From: Shewanella sp. NIFS-20-20
GTDB lineage: Bacteria; Pseudomonadota; Gammaproteobacteria; Enterobacterales; Shewanellaceae
Direction: 5' to 3'
Length of the DNA: 64,000 nucleotides
NCBI RefSeq assembly: GCF_019209865.1
Contig: NZ_JAHUTT010000015.1
Coordinates: 1-64,000 of the forward strand
The translations under genes were made by a program, and so were the position numbers. The notes beneath the pieces are model-generated. The model was not told where the DNA came from, did no database searches, and saw only the letters and a program-made list of their open reading frames with translations. Below are positions 48,330-57,363 of the stretch, piece by piece (the stretch's first letter is position 1; each line of letters begins with the position of its first letter).

Positions 48330-50741
48330 ATGAAAGGTGGGATGTGGCTTAGTATTATCTTCGCCTTGCTGGTATCACCGTTACCACTGATGGCCATGAC
48401 AATGTCATTGCCCTTATGGTCAGGTGATCGCGAATTAGGTGATGTGGCTGTCACACTGCAAGGCATGGACATTGGCGCGGTGTCTTTACCGGCGTTGCAA
48501 GCGCAATTGGGCGGTCGTGTCGCTGCGTCGACCTGGCAGGCATTGGCTGCCAACCCCCAAACTCAGGGAATGGTGAGTGTATCGACGTTAGCTCAAGCGG
48601 GCATTAGCGTCACATTGGATAGCCAAACCTTGTCATTATCTGTGGTCATCGCCACGCACGCGATGGGCGAGATAGGCGTCGATTTTGCTGAAGACTATAT
48701 TCCCTTTGTGCCATCGGCCAGCAGTGATTTTAGTTGGTTAAATAGCTTCAATTTTGCCCATACCCAAAATTGGCAAGGGGATGAGCAGAGCCAAAATAGC
48801 GCCATTGATTGGTTGGCTCAATTTAATATTGGTGGTGCCTCAGGGCTGAATATCACCACGGCCAATTACCTCGAGTTAGATGAGGGGCAATCGCAATTTT
48901 TACGGGGCGAGTGGACGGCATTTTACGATAATCCCCACTTACCCATGCGCCTATCGTTAGGGGACGTGACCTCGGGCACCTCGGGCTTTTTATCGAGCCT
49001 TAATATCGGCGGGTTCAGCCTTGAAAGTGACTACGCCAAATTGCAACCCAACCGGGTGATCGGCCCTAACAATCAGCAAATTTTGATCTTGCAAGAGTCG
49101 GCCGACATTGACATCGCCGTCAACGGCCAAATCATTTATAGCGGTCGCCAAGAGGCGGGCCGATTTAATTTAGCCAACTTGCCGATGAACAATGGCGCGA
49201 ATGACATCGTGGTGTATGTACGCTACTTGTCGGGCAAAACCGAAACCTTAACTTTCAGCCAGTTTTATAACAGTACCTTGCTGCAACAGGGCATAGTCAA
49301 TTACTCCTTGAGTGCAGGGGTACCGTCTATTTATGGCGATGATGGCATTGCGTATTTATCGACGTGGGCGGCTAACGGCTTTGTCGAATATGGCTGGACC
49401 TCATGGTTGACCATCGGGGTCAATGCCACGGCCGCTAAATATGGCCAAGGGCTAGGAAGCACCGCCACCATTGGCACCGATGTCGGCAATCTGAGTTTGC
49501 GTGCATCGCTGAGCAATACTGATAGTTTTGGCTCTATTTATGCCGTGAACTTTGAAAGTACCGTGGTTGGCGCTTCGCCGAGTCAAACCCCGAATTTACG
49601 GCTCGCCTTTGAATACGCCGATAACTTTATGGGGATGCCGTGGGAAGATGAGGCCTATGGCCTGAGTTATCAGCGGATGCTATTTAACTATGTGTGGACC
49701 ATTAACGGTCAGTGGGATGCCAATGTCTCAGGGGCCTATTACCATACCCCTGACGGTGAGAAGCAGCTCAATAGCACCGCCATTCTTAATTGGCGCTCAG
49801 GCAATATTAACCTTGGGGCGGGCATGAGCTACGGCGAAAATAGCGAGTTCCCCCAAGGGGATTGGCAGTATTTTTTGACCTTCGATTGGCACTGGGCCAA
49901 TGCCGAGCGAGGCTACAACTTAGGCACCAGTTATAACACTGAGGCTAATCGTTCGCGGCTTGATTTTAGTCGTCTCAATAATGATCGGGTCGGTGATATG
50001 GGCATGCGCGCCTTGGTTGAATACGAAGATCAACGTGACCGCCAGCTTGCTCAAGTAAGTTATAGCGGCAATCGTGGTCGCTGGGAGGCGGTGGCCGAGC
50101 GCACCCAATTTAACGACAGCGATCCTCGTTATTCGGCATCCATTCGTGCCAATACCGCCATCGGTTTGGCTGGCTCACATGTGGGCTGGGGCCGAGCTCA
50201 ACCGGGGCCATTCCTCGTGGCCGAGTTACACCCAACGTTGGCCGAGAGTGAATTGCAATTAGAGGTGAATCAGAGCGGTGAATATACCGCCGCAGCTGAT
50301 GGCACCCTCAATGGATTACTGCCACTCGATGTGGCGTACTCGATTAATAACATTGATATTAATGTGCCCGATGCCCCCTTAGGCTATGACTGGGGAGATA
50401 GTCGATTGACCATCTCGCCGGGGGCGGCCACTGGCCATGTGGCCGTGATTGGTTCCGACAGTTCGTATACGGCGATGGGGATCTTACGCAATCACGAAGG
50501 CGAACCATTGGCTTACTTGCAGGGTGAGATTGATAATTCTGGGCAAGGATTAGCATTCTTTACTAATAAGCAAGGTCGCTTTTATATTGCCGGCGTGAGT
50601 CCCGGCGAGTATGAGATGCGCCTAGCTCAGCCCGGTTGCCAGCCGATGTCGGTCACCATTGAGGCCAAGGCCTCAAGTTTAATTGACATGGGCATCTTGT
50701 CCATGACCTGTACCAAGGAGGATAACCATGAACGCCCTTAA
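48330..50741 (+). CDS. Outer-membrane fimbrial usher
   Basis: 803 residues with signal peptide (IIFALLVSPLPLMAM), shorter than the classical 830-880 residue FimD ushers. The N-terminal domain is followed by a barrel (NIGGFSLESDYAKLQPNRVIGPNNQQI; RYLSGKTETLTFSQFYNS; VNYSLSAGVPSIYGD; LNWRSGNINLGAGMSYG). The C-terminal domain (GEPLAYLQGEIDNSGQGLAFFTNKQGRFYIAGVSPGEYEMRL) is a carboxypeptidase-regulatory-like fold typical of ushers. It closely fits the Ecp/CS1 (alpha-type) usher class by size and gene order. It overlaps the next gene by 14 bp. Confidence 0.85.
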   Translation: MKGGMWLSIIFALLVSPLPLMAMTMSLPLWSGDRELGDVAVTLQGMDIGAVSLPALQAQLGGRVAASTWQALAANPQTQGMVSVSTLAQAGISVTLDSQTLSLSVVIATHAMGEIGVDFAEDYIPFVPSASSDFSWLNSFNFAHTQNWQGDEQSQNSAIDWLAQFNIGGASGLNITTANYLELDEGQSQFLRGEWTAFYDNPHLPMRLSLGDVTSGTSGFLSSLNIGGFSLESDYAKLQPNRVIGPNNQQILILQESADIDIAVNGQIIYSGRQEAGRFNLANLPMNNGANDIVVYVRYLSGKTETLTFSQFYNSTLLQQGIVNYSLSAGVPSIYGDDGIAYLSTWAANGFVEYGWTSWLTIGVNATAAKYGQGLGSTATIGTDVGNLSLRASLSNTDSFGSIYAVNFESTVVGASPSQTPNLRLAFEYADNFMGMPWEDEAYGLSYQRMLFNYVWTINGQWDANVSGAYYHTPDGEKQLNSTAILNWRSGNINLGAGMSYGENSEFPQGDWQYFLTFDWHWANAERGYNLGTSYNTEANRSRLDFSRLNNDRVGDMGMRALVEYEDQRDRQLAQVSYSGNRGRWEAVAERTQFNDSDPRYSASIRANTAIGLAGSHVGWGRAQPGPFLVAELHPTLAESELQLEVNQSGEYTAAADGTLNGLLPLDVAYSINNIDINVPDAPLGYDWGDSRLTISPGAATGHVAVIGSDSSYTAMGILRNHEGEPLAYLQGEIDNSGQGLAFFTNKQGRFYIAGVSPGEYEMRLAQPGCQPMSVTIEAKASSLIDMGILSMTCTKEDNHERP

Positions 50742-51594
50742 GCTAATGCTTGGTGTGTGGCTCGGTTTCGCGTTGATGAGCGCCGAGGCGATGGCCGAGT
50801 GCGAAGGCCGCTGGCAGCTCGACTTTGTCACGGCCGCAGCCCAAATCGATACCAATAATGATGGCGTCTGGATCCCAGCACATTTGCACCTCGATAGAGG
50901 GGTTAGCACCTGTGCCAAACAACTGATAGTGCGTCAACCGCAAGGCGGGCCATTACAGTTGCAGGGGCAAGGCACCATGGCCAACTATCAAATGATGCGG
51001 GCCAATCGGCAACAGCTCAATCACTTGGGGCGAGATCATCATGTGATGTCCTTAAACGGGGCTCAGCAATATGATCTTTGGGTCTATATTGCTCAAGGCA
51101 AGTTACTGTCTCCTGGGCGCTATCAAGGCATGCTAGATGTGAAGTTAGCGGGGGGCAAGCTTGACCAGCGAGGCTGGCAGCGCCACGGCTTTGATTATCA
51201 GGTGAATCCATTTGTGCAAGTAAAATTGGCTGGCGTTCAAGGCGGTTGGCTGCAACCGGCGGGCACCTCAGTTCGATTGCACTTAGGAGATTTAACTCGG
51301 CGTAACCAGCGTGAATTACCTGTGTATTTAGAAAGCAACACCATGGTGAGTATGCGGGTGAGCTCCAAAAACCATGGCGCCTTAGTGCACGTGGAACAGA
51401 GCCAACATCAAGTGCCATACCAGATGTTGTTTGCCGGACAAGTCATCGATTTAGCGAGCGAAGCGCAACTGGTGATTGCCGAGCGGGCCAAGACAGGTAA
51501 AAACGTAAGTTTAGTGTTTGAGAACCAAGCCTCGCCCTATGCGCGCGCGGGCCAGTATGAAGATGTGGTGACTGTGAGTATTTTTGCCCGTTAA
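50728..51594 (+). CDS. Fimbrial minor/tip subunit candidate
   Basis: 288 residues with signal peptide (LMLGVWLGFALMSAEAMAECEG). Beta-rich sequence, two Cys (AECEG and STCAKQ) near the N-terminus. The C-terminal strand pattern YEDVVTVSIFAR resembles a pilin donor or acceptor strand. Position after the usher corresponds to the tip adhesin in CS1/Ecp operons. It is about half the size of EcpD. Its ribosome site AAGGAGG lies inside the usher gene. Last gene of the operon, convergent with a small membrane gene. Confidence 0.7.
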   Translation: MNALKLMLGVWLGFALMSAEAMAECEGRWQLDFVTAAAQIDTNNDGVWIPAHLHLDRGVSTCAKQLIVRQPQGGPLQLQGQGTMANYQMMRANRQQLNHLGRDHHVMSLNGAQQYDLWVYIAQGKLLSPGRYQGMLDVKLAGGKLDQRGWQRHGFDYQVNPFVQVKLAGVQGGWLQPAGTSVRLHLGDLTRRNQRELPVYLESNTMVSMRVSSKNHGALVHVEQSQHQVPYQMLFAGQVIDLASEAQLVIAERAKTGKNVSLVFENQASPYARAGQYEDVVTVSIFAR

Positions 51595-51595
51595 A

Positions 51596-51943
51596 TTACA
51601 AGGTAATTAATAGCAGTAGTCCGACGCTAAAGGCCAAAACGCTCACCAAGTTGTAGCCACGGTGATCGCCTTGGCGCCGACTGCGCCGTTTAAGCAAATA
51701 AAACGCCGTAATCGATAACAAGGCGCAGCCTAACAATAACAGGTACAAAAAAGGTTGGGTGCCATCGAGCCATTCGCTGCGAATGGCGATGTCCATGTGG
51801 CGCAAAACCCCATAATCAATCTCAGGACGGCCGTAATGAAATACGCCGAGGGCGATAAAAAATAACAACCAGCACAACAAATTGACCACGCGAATGAGCA
51901 TGCTGAGGGGATCAAGGGCGCTGTGGCGTCGATTGATTTTCAT
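51596..51943 (-). CDS. Small membrane protein, function unknown
   Basis: 115 residues with three hydrophobic stretches (VVNLLCWLLFFIALGVF; FLYLLLLGCALLSITAFYLL; VSVLAFSVGLLLLITL) and a basic loop KRRSRRQGDHR. I prefer the second of two adjacent ATGs (51943), with GAGGGA 3 nt before. The first, 3 bp upstream, is also possible. Family not recognised. Confidence 0.65.
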   Translation of the reverse strand: MKINRRHSALDPLSMLIRVVNLLCWLLFFIALGVFHYGRPEIDYGVLRHMDIAIRSEWLDGTQPFLYLLLLGCALLSITAFYLLKRRSRRQGDHRGYNLVSVLAFSVGLLLLITL

Positions 51944-52013
51944 CATTCCCTCAGACAATAGTGAATAGTATTGACACCAGTCTAACTAAAATTGCCTTGA
52001 GGGTAAAATGGCC

Positions 52014-52253
52014 TTAAGCGCGTTTCAGTTGCTCAATTTCACGGCGTAATTGTTGTTGTTCATCAACGGCTAACGCCTCAAGCACTTCAATTCTTTCCTT
52101 AAGTTTTGCGACCTCTTTTTGGAGCTCATCATGTGCCGTCTGTTGGTGACGACTGATATCTTGTTGCGACGATTTTATTTTAACAATGGAGATAATGGCG
52201 CCACACACAATCGCCACAATCGGGATGAGTAACACTAAGGTTGCAGCATTCAT
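52014..52253 (-). CDS. Small membrane-anchored coiled-coil protein
   Basis: 79 residues. One N-terminal membrane helix (TLVLLIPIVAIVCGAIISIV) and a charged heptad-rich helix (HDELQKEVAKLKERIEVLEALAVDEQQQLRREIEQLKR). The layout resembles small inner-membrane adaptors such as PspB, but the sequence is not that family. Start at 52253 with AGGAG 7 nt before. The open frame extends 14 codons further without a ribosome site. Confidence 0.7.
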   Translation of the reverse strand: MNAATLVLLIPIVAIVCGAIISIVKIKSSQQDISRHQQTAHDELQKEVAKLKERIEVLEALAVDEQQQLRREIEQLKRA

Positions 52254-52428
52254 AACAAGGCTCCTACGGTTCGTCCTGAGAATCTTAATCATCAAGTATG
52301 CGGTGTTGCGGCTAAATTAACCAGTCAGCCACCGCAGCAATTGGTCACTAAATGTGTCGTTACCCTCATGATTGAGCGCAAAGCCCAAGCTAAGCTGCTA
52401 GCATAAAACTTACCCCAGCTAACGGTAA

Positions 52429-53160
52429 ATGATGATGGCGCTGTTATTAAGTTTATCTAACTCATTGTGTAAGATGCTAAATTGGCCGCTCGAGCGGATA
52501 ACTGACGCCGAGGGGGCACATCCAGGGGTACAATCCATTAGCACCAATGCCCATCGAATGAGCTGGCAGGGCCAAGTGATCCACCTGTCGGGCAAGCAAT
52601 GGTATCCCTATGATGACGGCAGTTGGCTGGTGGTCTTTATGGAGGCGCATAGCCGCTACTGCATGCTCAACCACTATCCGATGAAGCCTAATCGCGAGCA
52701 GGTGTTAGCAGATTTTTATCAATACTGGAAATTGCATCTTGTGGGTTGGCTGCGGGCAAGGGGGGTGATGAGTACCGATGAAGATGGCATTTGGGTGCTG
52801 GATAATATTGAGCATTTCTTTGAACAGAGCCAAGTGACTTATTTTCGCAATTTAGATCCTTCGATTGGTGCCCACATCGCGGATCTCAGCGCGTATCTTC
52901 ATGAATATTTTGATAACTATCGGCCGCCTGGTTTTGAGCACGACACCGCCTGGGCACTTAGCATTTATATCAATCAGCGCCCCCGTAGAGTCAAGGGGCA
53001 GCGACGCAAGCAAGATCAATTTTATCCCGCGCTACGCTTTACCGAAGATGCCCTCTATCGCTTTGCCAGCGGCCTGAGCACCGAGCGCTATCCCAATGTT
53101 AACGCCGGCGATTTCCCTTGCCCCTATCCAGAGGCCCCCGCACTAAGGGTGCTTGAGTGA
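52429..53160 (+). CDS. Uncharacterised cytoplasmic protein
   Basis: 243 residues, no signal or membrane segment apart from a mildly hydrophobic start. Conserved-looking patches are WYPYDDGSWLVVFMEAHSRYCMLNHY and YQYWKLHLVGWL. Three ATGs in a row start the frame, and the ribosome site is weak. Alone, ended by its own terminator. I do not recognise the family. Confidence 0.65.
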   Translation: MMMALLLSLSNSLCKMLNWPLERITDAEGAHPGVQSISTNAHRMSWQGQVIHLSGKQWYPYDDGSWLVVFMEAHSRYCMLNHYPMKPNREQVLADFYQYWKLHLVGWLRARGVMSTDEDGIWVLDNIEHFFEQSQVTYFRNLDPSIGAHIADLSAYLHEYFDNYRPPGFEHDTAWALSIYINQRPRRVKGQRRKQDQFYPALRFTEDALYRFASGLSTERYPNVNAGDFPCPYPEAPALRVLE

Positions 53161-53185
53161 CCCCTCAGTGATGGTGACATAAAGC

Positions 53186-53212
53186 AAAAAGCCTCAAATA
53201 TTGAGGCTTTTT
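53186..53212 (+). terminator. Rho-independent terminator
   Basis: AAAAAGCCTCAA-ATA-TTGAGGCTTTTT, a 12-bp stem with A- and T-rich ends, functional in both directions. It ends the last core-like gene before the island. Confidence 0.9.
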
Positions 53213-53848
53213 AAGGTGTTTTGTGAGCTAGTCTAACCGCTTCAATCTTATTCCACGTTCTGAATTTGAATGTGTATTATTTTATTAAAAGCACATTAAA
53301 TCAAATCGTTGGTGTTTATTTGTTGCTGTAATACGCATTACTGCCCACCAATTTACCCACCACATAGTTCAGGTGAAAGCTTGTATGTTGAACGGGGAGT
53401 GTGGAAGTCAATAGTCGCATCCTAAGAACAACTATCTTACATACTCATTCAGCTCATTGTGGTTAGCCCTTTAGGCTTTATTTACTTCATTTTAATCTTA
53501 TGCTTAAGCGACTGACTTTTGCGAGTTACAGCCCCACTAGTAAACAAGTTAAGCCTTTTTAAATCAAGTGTGTAAAAGGTAACTAGAAATGCATGTAGTT
53601 ATTGATTCTACGCTTTGAAGTTGACAACTAAGTACTACTAACATTTGTAACGGAAAGTGCGATAATTTTTGGTAGATTGAGTATGCAATACTAAGAAATG
53701 TAGCCCATAAATGATATGTCACGGCTGTGAATTATCATAAGAAACAGGTAATTCCTTGTTATTTTAAATGTAGTGCAGCCCTATCAAACAACTCATTAGC
53801 CCTAAATCTTGGGAAAAGGGTTGGCCATTTCTATTTTCAGAAAACTGA
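53213..53848. other. 636-bp gene-free AT-rich region, probable island boundary
   Basis: No gene found on either strand. Composition turns AT-rich here. CCCACCA occurs twice, 12 bp apart (53344-53350 and 53356-53362), a pattern seen near attachment sites of some integrative elements, but no tRNA end is present. The right half is featureless. Where exactly the island begins cannot be fixed without the other end. Confidence 0.45.
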
Positions 53849-54934
53849 CTAAAATAGACCATTATTTGAGGGTGCTGTGATTATCTCCTTGATTTCTTCA
53901 ATGAGGCTGTCATTTCTTTCACTGATTTCATCTATTTGGGCATCAGCCTTTTTATTTATGCTCAATTTGTCAGTATTTTTTTGTATTGAATCGAGTTGAG
54001 ATTTTAATGAGTCTGCTAAATACTTCAATTCCTGTATAGCTTTATCATGATGGTTATTAATGATATTTTTATCTAAATTTTTATTTTTGAGCCTTAAGTT
54101 TCTCATTGTAAGAGATTTTCTTAGCCTTTTAAGATACTTATCTGTGTTCTGTTTATCTTTTTTTATTGCAAAATGAATAGCTGTGATGGAACATTCATAT
54201 TTGTCTTGGAGGGTTATTGGTAATAAATGATTAGAGTATAAGTTTTCACTTACACTATTCCAAAGCCAATCTATGTCTCGTGCATCAATTTTTACTAACC
54301 AACTTATGTCTTTTAGTGTGTATGATTCATATTCTCTTAATTCATTTTTTAAACACTCTATTAAGTGTGTTTTTGCATTGTAATGCACCGTTACCGTAGT
54401 TTCCCATAAGTCTAAAAAATATATTATTGAATTAAACCTGTGTATTGAGTTGTCAAGATAATAGCTTCCAATTATTGTTTCGTAAACCTTTGTTGTATTG
54501 TCCTGATAGTGACTAATCGGTGGTTCTTTATCCGTTTGGAATGTAGGTGCATACTGCGTGTGGTTTATATCTTTCCCTGTCCTGATGAAATACCAACATA
54601 TTAAAGTTCTTAATGAGTCTTTTTGGTTTAACCAAGAGAAGTGACTTTTATCTAGTATGTTTAATTTGCAAGATTCCAATATCTCGTCATTTATTTTTTT
54701 AATGTTTCTATATGTGAATTTTGTTTCGTCATTTAATTCCAAATAAGCATTTGCGATATTACTTTTTAATATCCTATTTGGAGTTAATTCGAAATATTCA
54801 CTAATTAAGCTGTGAATTTCTCTCTTACTTTTTGTTGATAAATCTAATGTTAGCGATTTTGATTTAATTAATTTTTTTAGTAGGAACCTATTCTCTCTTT
54901 CTTCCTGTGAATCAAGTCTGCTCAGTATTAACAT
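53849..54934 (-). CDS. Unrecognised island protein, 361 residues
   Basis: Helical, Lys/Asn/Ile-rich protein from AT-rich DNA whose codon use differs clearly from the core genes (many AGA, ATA, TTA). The N-terminal third is charged. The middle has Trp/Tyr/His-rich segments (LDLWETTVTVHYNAKTHLIECLKNEL; DIDWLWNSVSENLYSNHLLP). The last 100 residues form a likely coiled coil (ELKYLADSLKSQLDSIQKNTDKLSINKKADAQIDEI). No enzymatic motif is visible. Weak ribosome site. It is isolated in front of the Gp2-like gene on the opposite strand. Defence or mobile cargo is possible but not shown. Confidence 0.65.
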   Translation of the reverse strand: MLILSRLDSQEERENRFLLKKLIKSKSLTLDLSTKSKREIHSLISEYFELTPNRILKSNIANAYLELNDETKFTYRNIKKINDEILESCKLNILDKSHFSWLNQKDSLRTLICWYFIRTGKDINHTQYAPTFQTDKEPPISHYQDNTTKVYETIIGSYYLDNSIHRFNSIIYFLDLWETTVTVHYNAKTHLIECLKNELREYESYTLKDISWLVKIDARDIDWLWNSVSENLYSNHLLPITLQDKYECSITAIHFAIKKDKQNTDKYLKRLRKSLTMRNLRLKNKNLDKNIINNHHDKAIQELKYLADSLKSQLDSIQKNTDKLSINKKADAQIDEISERNDSLIEEIKEIITAPSNNGLF

Positions 54935-55401
54935 TGTGTTGGTTTTATTTATTTAGTTTGTTAAAGTCTACCATGTGATTCTGTGGTGGTCAAAGCGTAG
55001 TTTATTGGTAGTTTTCTTGTAGCTTTTTAGTGGCTTTTTAGTGGCTTAAGTATTTTTCTATTCACGCTATACAAGGCTTTTCGTCGTTTTTCTGTAGTTG
55101 TTTAATTGTGATTTCTCAACTTGTGTTAATAAGAGTGCTACGAGTGTTTTTGGTTTTTATAGTTAATGTCTTTTGATTTAATTCCAGAGTAGTAGTGGGG
55201 TAGTTTTAATGGGAGGGTGTAATAGCTTCTAAGGTGTAAGTTAATTTATTGTTTTAGCATTCCAGGGTATTGCCTGTAGGGTGTGATTCGGTAATGGTAA
55301 TATATAGATAACTCTTAACTCCGTACGTGTTTAGAACAATAATTATGTAAAAGATTACTCAGATGCATAAACCTATGTAATTAATCATAGGAGTATGAAT
55401 C
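54935..55401. other. 467-bp G/T-skewed intergenic region
   Basis: No gene. The plus strand is strongly T- and G-rich with few C. It contains an 11-bp direct repeat GCTTTTTAGTG in tandem at 55022-55043. It lies between the divergent 361-residue gene and the Gp2-like gene, so it should carry both promoters. Because Gp2-type proteins are replication-linked in filamentous phages, an origin is conceivable. Confidence 0.4.
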
Positions 55402-56016
55402 ATGTTTCAATTAGAGTCTTTCCACCAGCTAAATACACCGTCTAAATATCATCATGTAGAGAACTATTTATCAGTTCTCTATAAAGTAATTCAGCAGCAG
55501 TTAGCGTGTAATAATCGTATAACTTGCTTACGAATAGACTTACATTTCCCTGACAATATTCACTATCAAGACTCAGCCTGTATATCGCGGTTTATTGATG
55601 CATTTAAAGTAAGACTAAATACATGGAAGTCACAGCGTAATCAACATCATCCACTAGGGTTTAGTTATGTGTGGGTAAGGGAGCGTGCTAGATCTCATAA
55701 TTGGCACTATCATCTAGTACTATTTTTTAATAAAGATGCATTCGCTCACATAGGAGCTTTTGACTTAAATCGAGACAATATGTATTCACGTATTGTAGGG
55801 GCCTGGTCGAGCGCAATAGGTATGTTAGACATAGAAGTTAAGGCATCAGTTCATATCCCTCAGAATGCTATTTGTTACTTAGATCGAAACTCAATTGACT
55901 GTCATAGTCAACTTGATAGCTTTTGGCAACGGTTTACCTATTTGGCTAAAGTAGCAACCAAAGATATAAATGACGGTAACCGTAATATCGGTTACAGCCG
56001 AAAGGTGTTCTATTAG
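55402..56016 (+). CDS. Inovirus Gp2 / YagK-YfjJ family protein
   Basis: 204 residues. ITCLRIDLHFPDN, then GFSYVWVRERARSHNWHYHLVLFFNKDAF (with the HYHLVL strand) and AICYLDRNSI...RFTYLAKVATKD fit the C-terminal domain shared by E. coli YagK/YfjJ and inovirus Gp2. The family is common in P4-like cryptic elements such as CP4-57. The HxH-containing strand and later Tyr resemble HUH replication proteins, but I cannot confirm catalysis. A TAGGAG ribosome site is present. It is followed by a hairpin that terminates the convergent recombinase. Confidence 0.82.
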   Translation: MFQLESFHQLNTPSKYHHVENYLSVLYKVIQQQLACNNRITCLRIDLHFPDNIHYQDSACISRFIDAFKVRLNTWKSQRNQHHPLGFSYVWVRERARSHNWHYHLVLFFNKDAFAHIGAFDLNRDNMYSRIVGAWSSAIGMLDIEVKASVHIPQNAICYLDRNSIDCHSQLDSFWQRFTYLAKVATKDINDGNRNIGYSRKVFY

Positions 56017-56018
56017 AC

Positions 56019-56049
56019 AAAAAATAAAGGAGGGCGTTAAAGGCCCTCC
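56019..56049 (-). terminator. Terminator of the recombinase gene
   Basis: GGAGGGC / GCCCTCC (7-bp stem, 7-nt loop). Read on the minus strand it is followed by TTTATTTTTT. Lies 20 bp after the recombinase stop. Confidence 0.8.
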
Positions 56050-56069
56050 GATAGCAAACCAACAAGGTT

Positions 56070-56630
56070 TCATATCTCTAAGTTAATGAAGTCTTTATCA
56101 ACATCCTCTTGTTCAATGCCAATGTAACGAAGAGTTGTCTCCTCACCGCTATGCCTAAGCATCTTCATTACCCGACCAATATCTTTGGTTTGTTGGTACA
56201 GTAGGTAACCACGAGTCTTACGCATAGAGTGAGTCCCTAACGCAAGTTTGACCTCTTCGCCTATCATCGCAAGCGCTCTACCTACGTAGCGTCTGGACAG
56301 TGGTGCAGGCTTGGCGGTCTTAGCACGTTGGTTACGGTAGGATTGAAACAGGTAGATATGGTTAGGATGGTCATCACGGATACGAGTGATCCGCTCAATA
56401 GTTGTCGAGTTAAGTTGAATATTGGCAACTTTACCAGTCTTAGACTCCTTAATGATAAGTCTGTCGCCTTGGATGTCGCTGAATCTAATTGAGAGTAGAT
56501 CAGAAATACGTAGAGCAAGGTTAAGGCCTATATTCCACACATCGGCTAGTTGTTGACTAAACTGTCTTTCTAACAAGTAGCTAATGAGTTTAACGGTATC
56601 ATGATCTTTAACGGCTTGGACCTCAGGCAT
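56070..56630 (-). CDS. Tyrosine recombinase (FimB-size, catalytic domain only)
   Basis: 186 residues from the ATG at 56630 (AAGGA 8 nt before; an ATG two codons upstream is possible). Catalytic residues are visible: Arg in NLALRISDLLSIRF, Lys in ESKTGK, HxxR in GTHSMRKTRG, His in MLRHSGEETTLRY and Tyr in the same block. It lacks the N-terminal arm- and core-binding domains of phage integrases, like FimB/FimE and other short recombinases. It lies within the island and not at a recognisable end. It could integrate, resolve or invert DNA. Its site is unknown. Confidence 0.85.
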   Translation of the reverse strand: MPEVQAVKDHDTVKLISYLLERQFSQQLADVWNIGLNLALRISDLLSIRFSDIQGDRLIIKESKTGKVANIQLNSTTIERITRIRDDHPNHIYLFQSYRNQRAKTAKPAPLSRRYVGRALAMIGEEVKLALGTHSMRKTRGYLLYQQTKDIGRVMKMLRHSGEETTLRYIGIEQEDVDKDFINLEI

Positions 56631-56759
56631 GGGCATGTTCCTTTTTTCTGCTATTTCGATGTTTTGGGCACTTTGGTTTCGCAAAGTCCCGTGGGGTAAG
56701 GGATTGCGTGTTCCCGTTTTACCAATATGGGAACTTGGCGTTGAAATATGAATATAGAG

Positions 56760-57173
56760 TCAACCTAGGCAATGGCTTATCTGATAGGCCCCCATCTGAT
56801 GGTAGGCAACGAAGTTGTGACTAAATAGGTCGATTAGTTCTTGCCCCTCTTGTTGGCTTATCCAACCACTGAACACGCTATACACTTGCTTGGAGTTAAA
56901 GCAGATATCAATGTCCTTAACTAGCTCTGGATAGGGGTGGCCGTGATAAGCCAAATCGGTGACGTACACGAGTCGCCAATAGTCTTGCTGTTTCTCTAAT
57001 CTCACCTCTACTGGATGATAGCCGCCGCTTTCGGCGCTGTAGTCGGGATCACGAAAGTTCAGCGTGATGACATTAGCCTCTTTGGGCGTGAGGCTTTGAA
57101 GTTGTTGTTCAAGCAATTGATAGAATGCGCGAGGCATTTTAGGTGTTTGAGTGTTGTCGATTTGTATGGTCAT
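56760..57173 (-). CDS. DUF2787 family protein
   Basis: 137 residues. NVITLNFRDPDYSAESGGYHPVEVRLEK and WRLVYVTDLAYHGHPYPELVKDIDICFN fit DUF2787, a family found mainly in Vibrio and Shewanella integrative elements. Function unknown. Soluble, AAGGAATAACTC before the ATG. It occupies the place where cbtA would stand downstream of cbeA. Confidence 0.78.
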   Translation of the reverse strand: MTIQIDNTQTPKMPRAFYQLLEQQLQSLTPKEANVITLNFRDPDYSAESGGYHPVEVRLEKQQDYWRLVYVTDLAYHGHPYPELVKDIDICFNSKQVYSVFSGWISQQEGQELIDLFSHNFVAYHQMGAYQISHCLG

Positions 57174-57363
57174 GAGTTATTCCTTAAAGAATTAGATAGT
57201 AAGTGGCTACCACCAGCACATGGCTTAGTGATATTGAAGCGGTTACGGATGTCGCTAAAGGGCTAACTTAAGGGGAAGCTTAAGTGCTATCAGCGTTGAA
57301 TGTTCGCGGCTAAACCTTGGCTTTGATAATAAGTTTTGAGGGCTGTACGGAGCGTTAGTTGTC

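Noticed and set aside
53213..53848. tRNA or tmRNA fragment as attachment site at the island edge
   Set aside because: No T-arm or acceptor-stem pattern found. Only the doubled CCCACCA is visible.
57174..57363. Hidden cbtA toxin downstream of cbeA
   Set aside because: All three minus-strand frames contain stops, and none shows the CbtA pattern over useful length.
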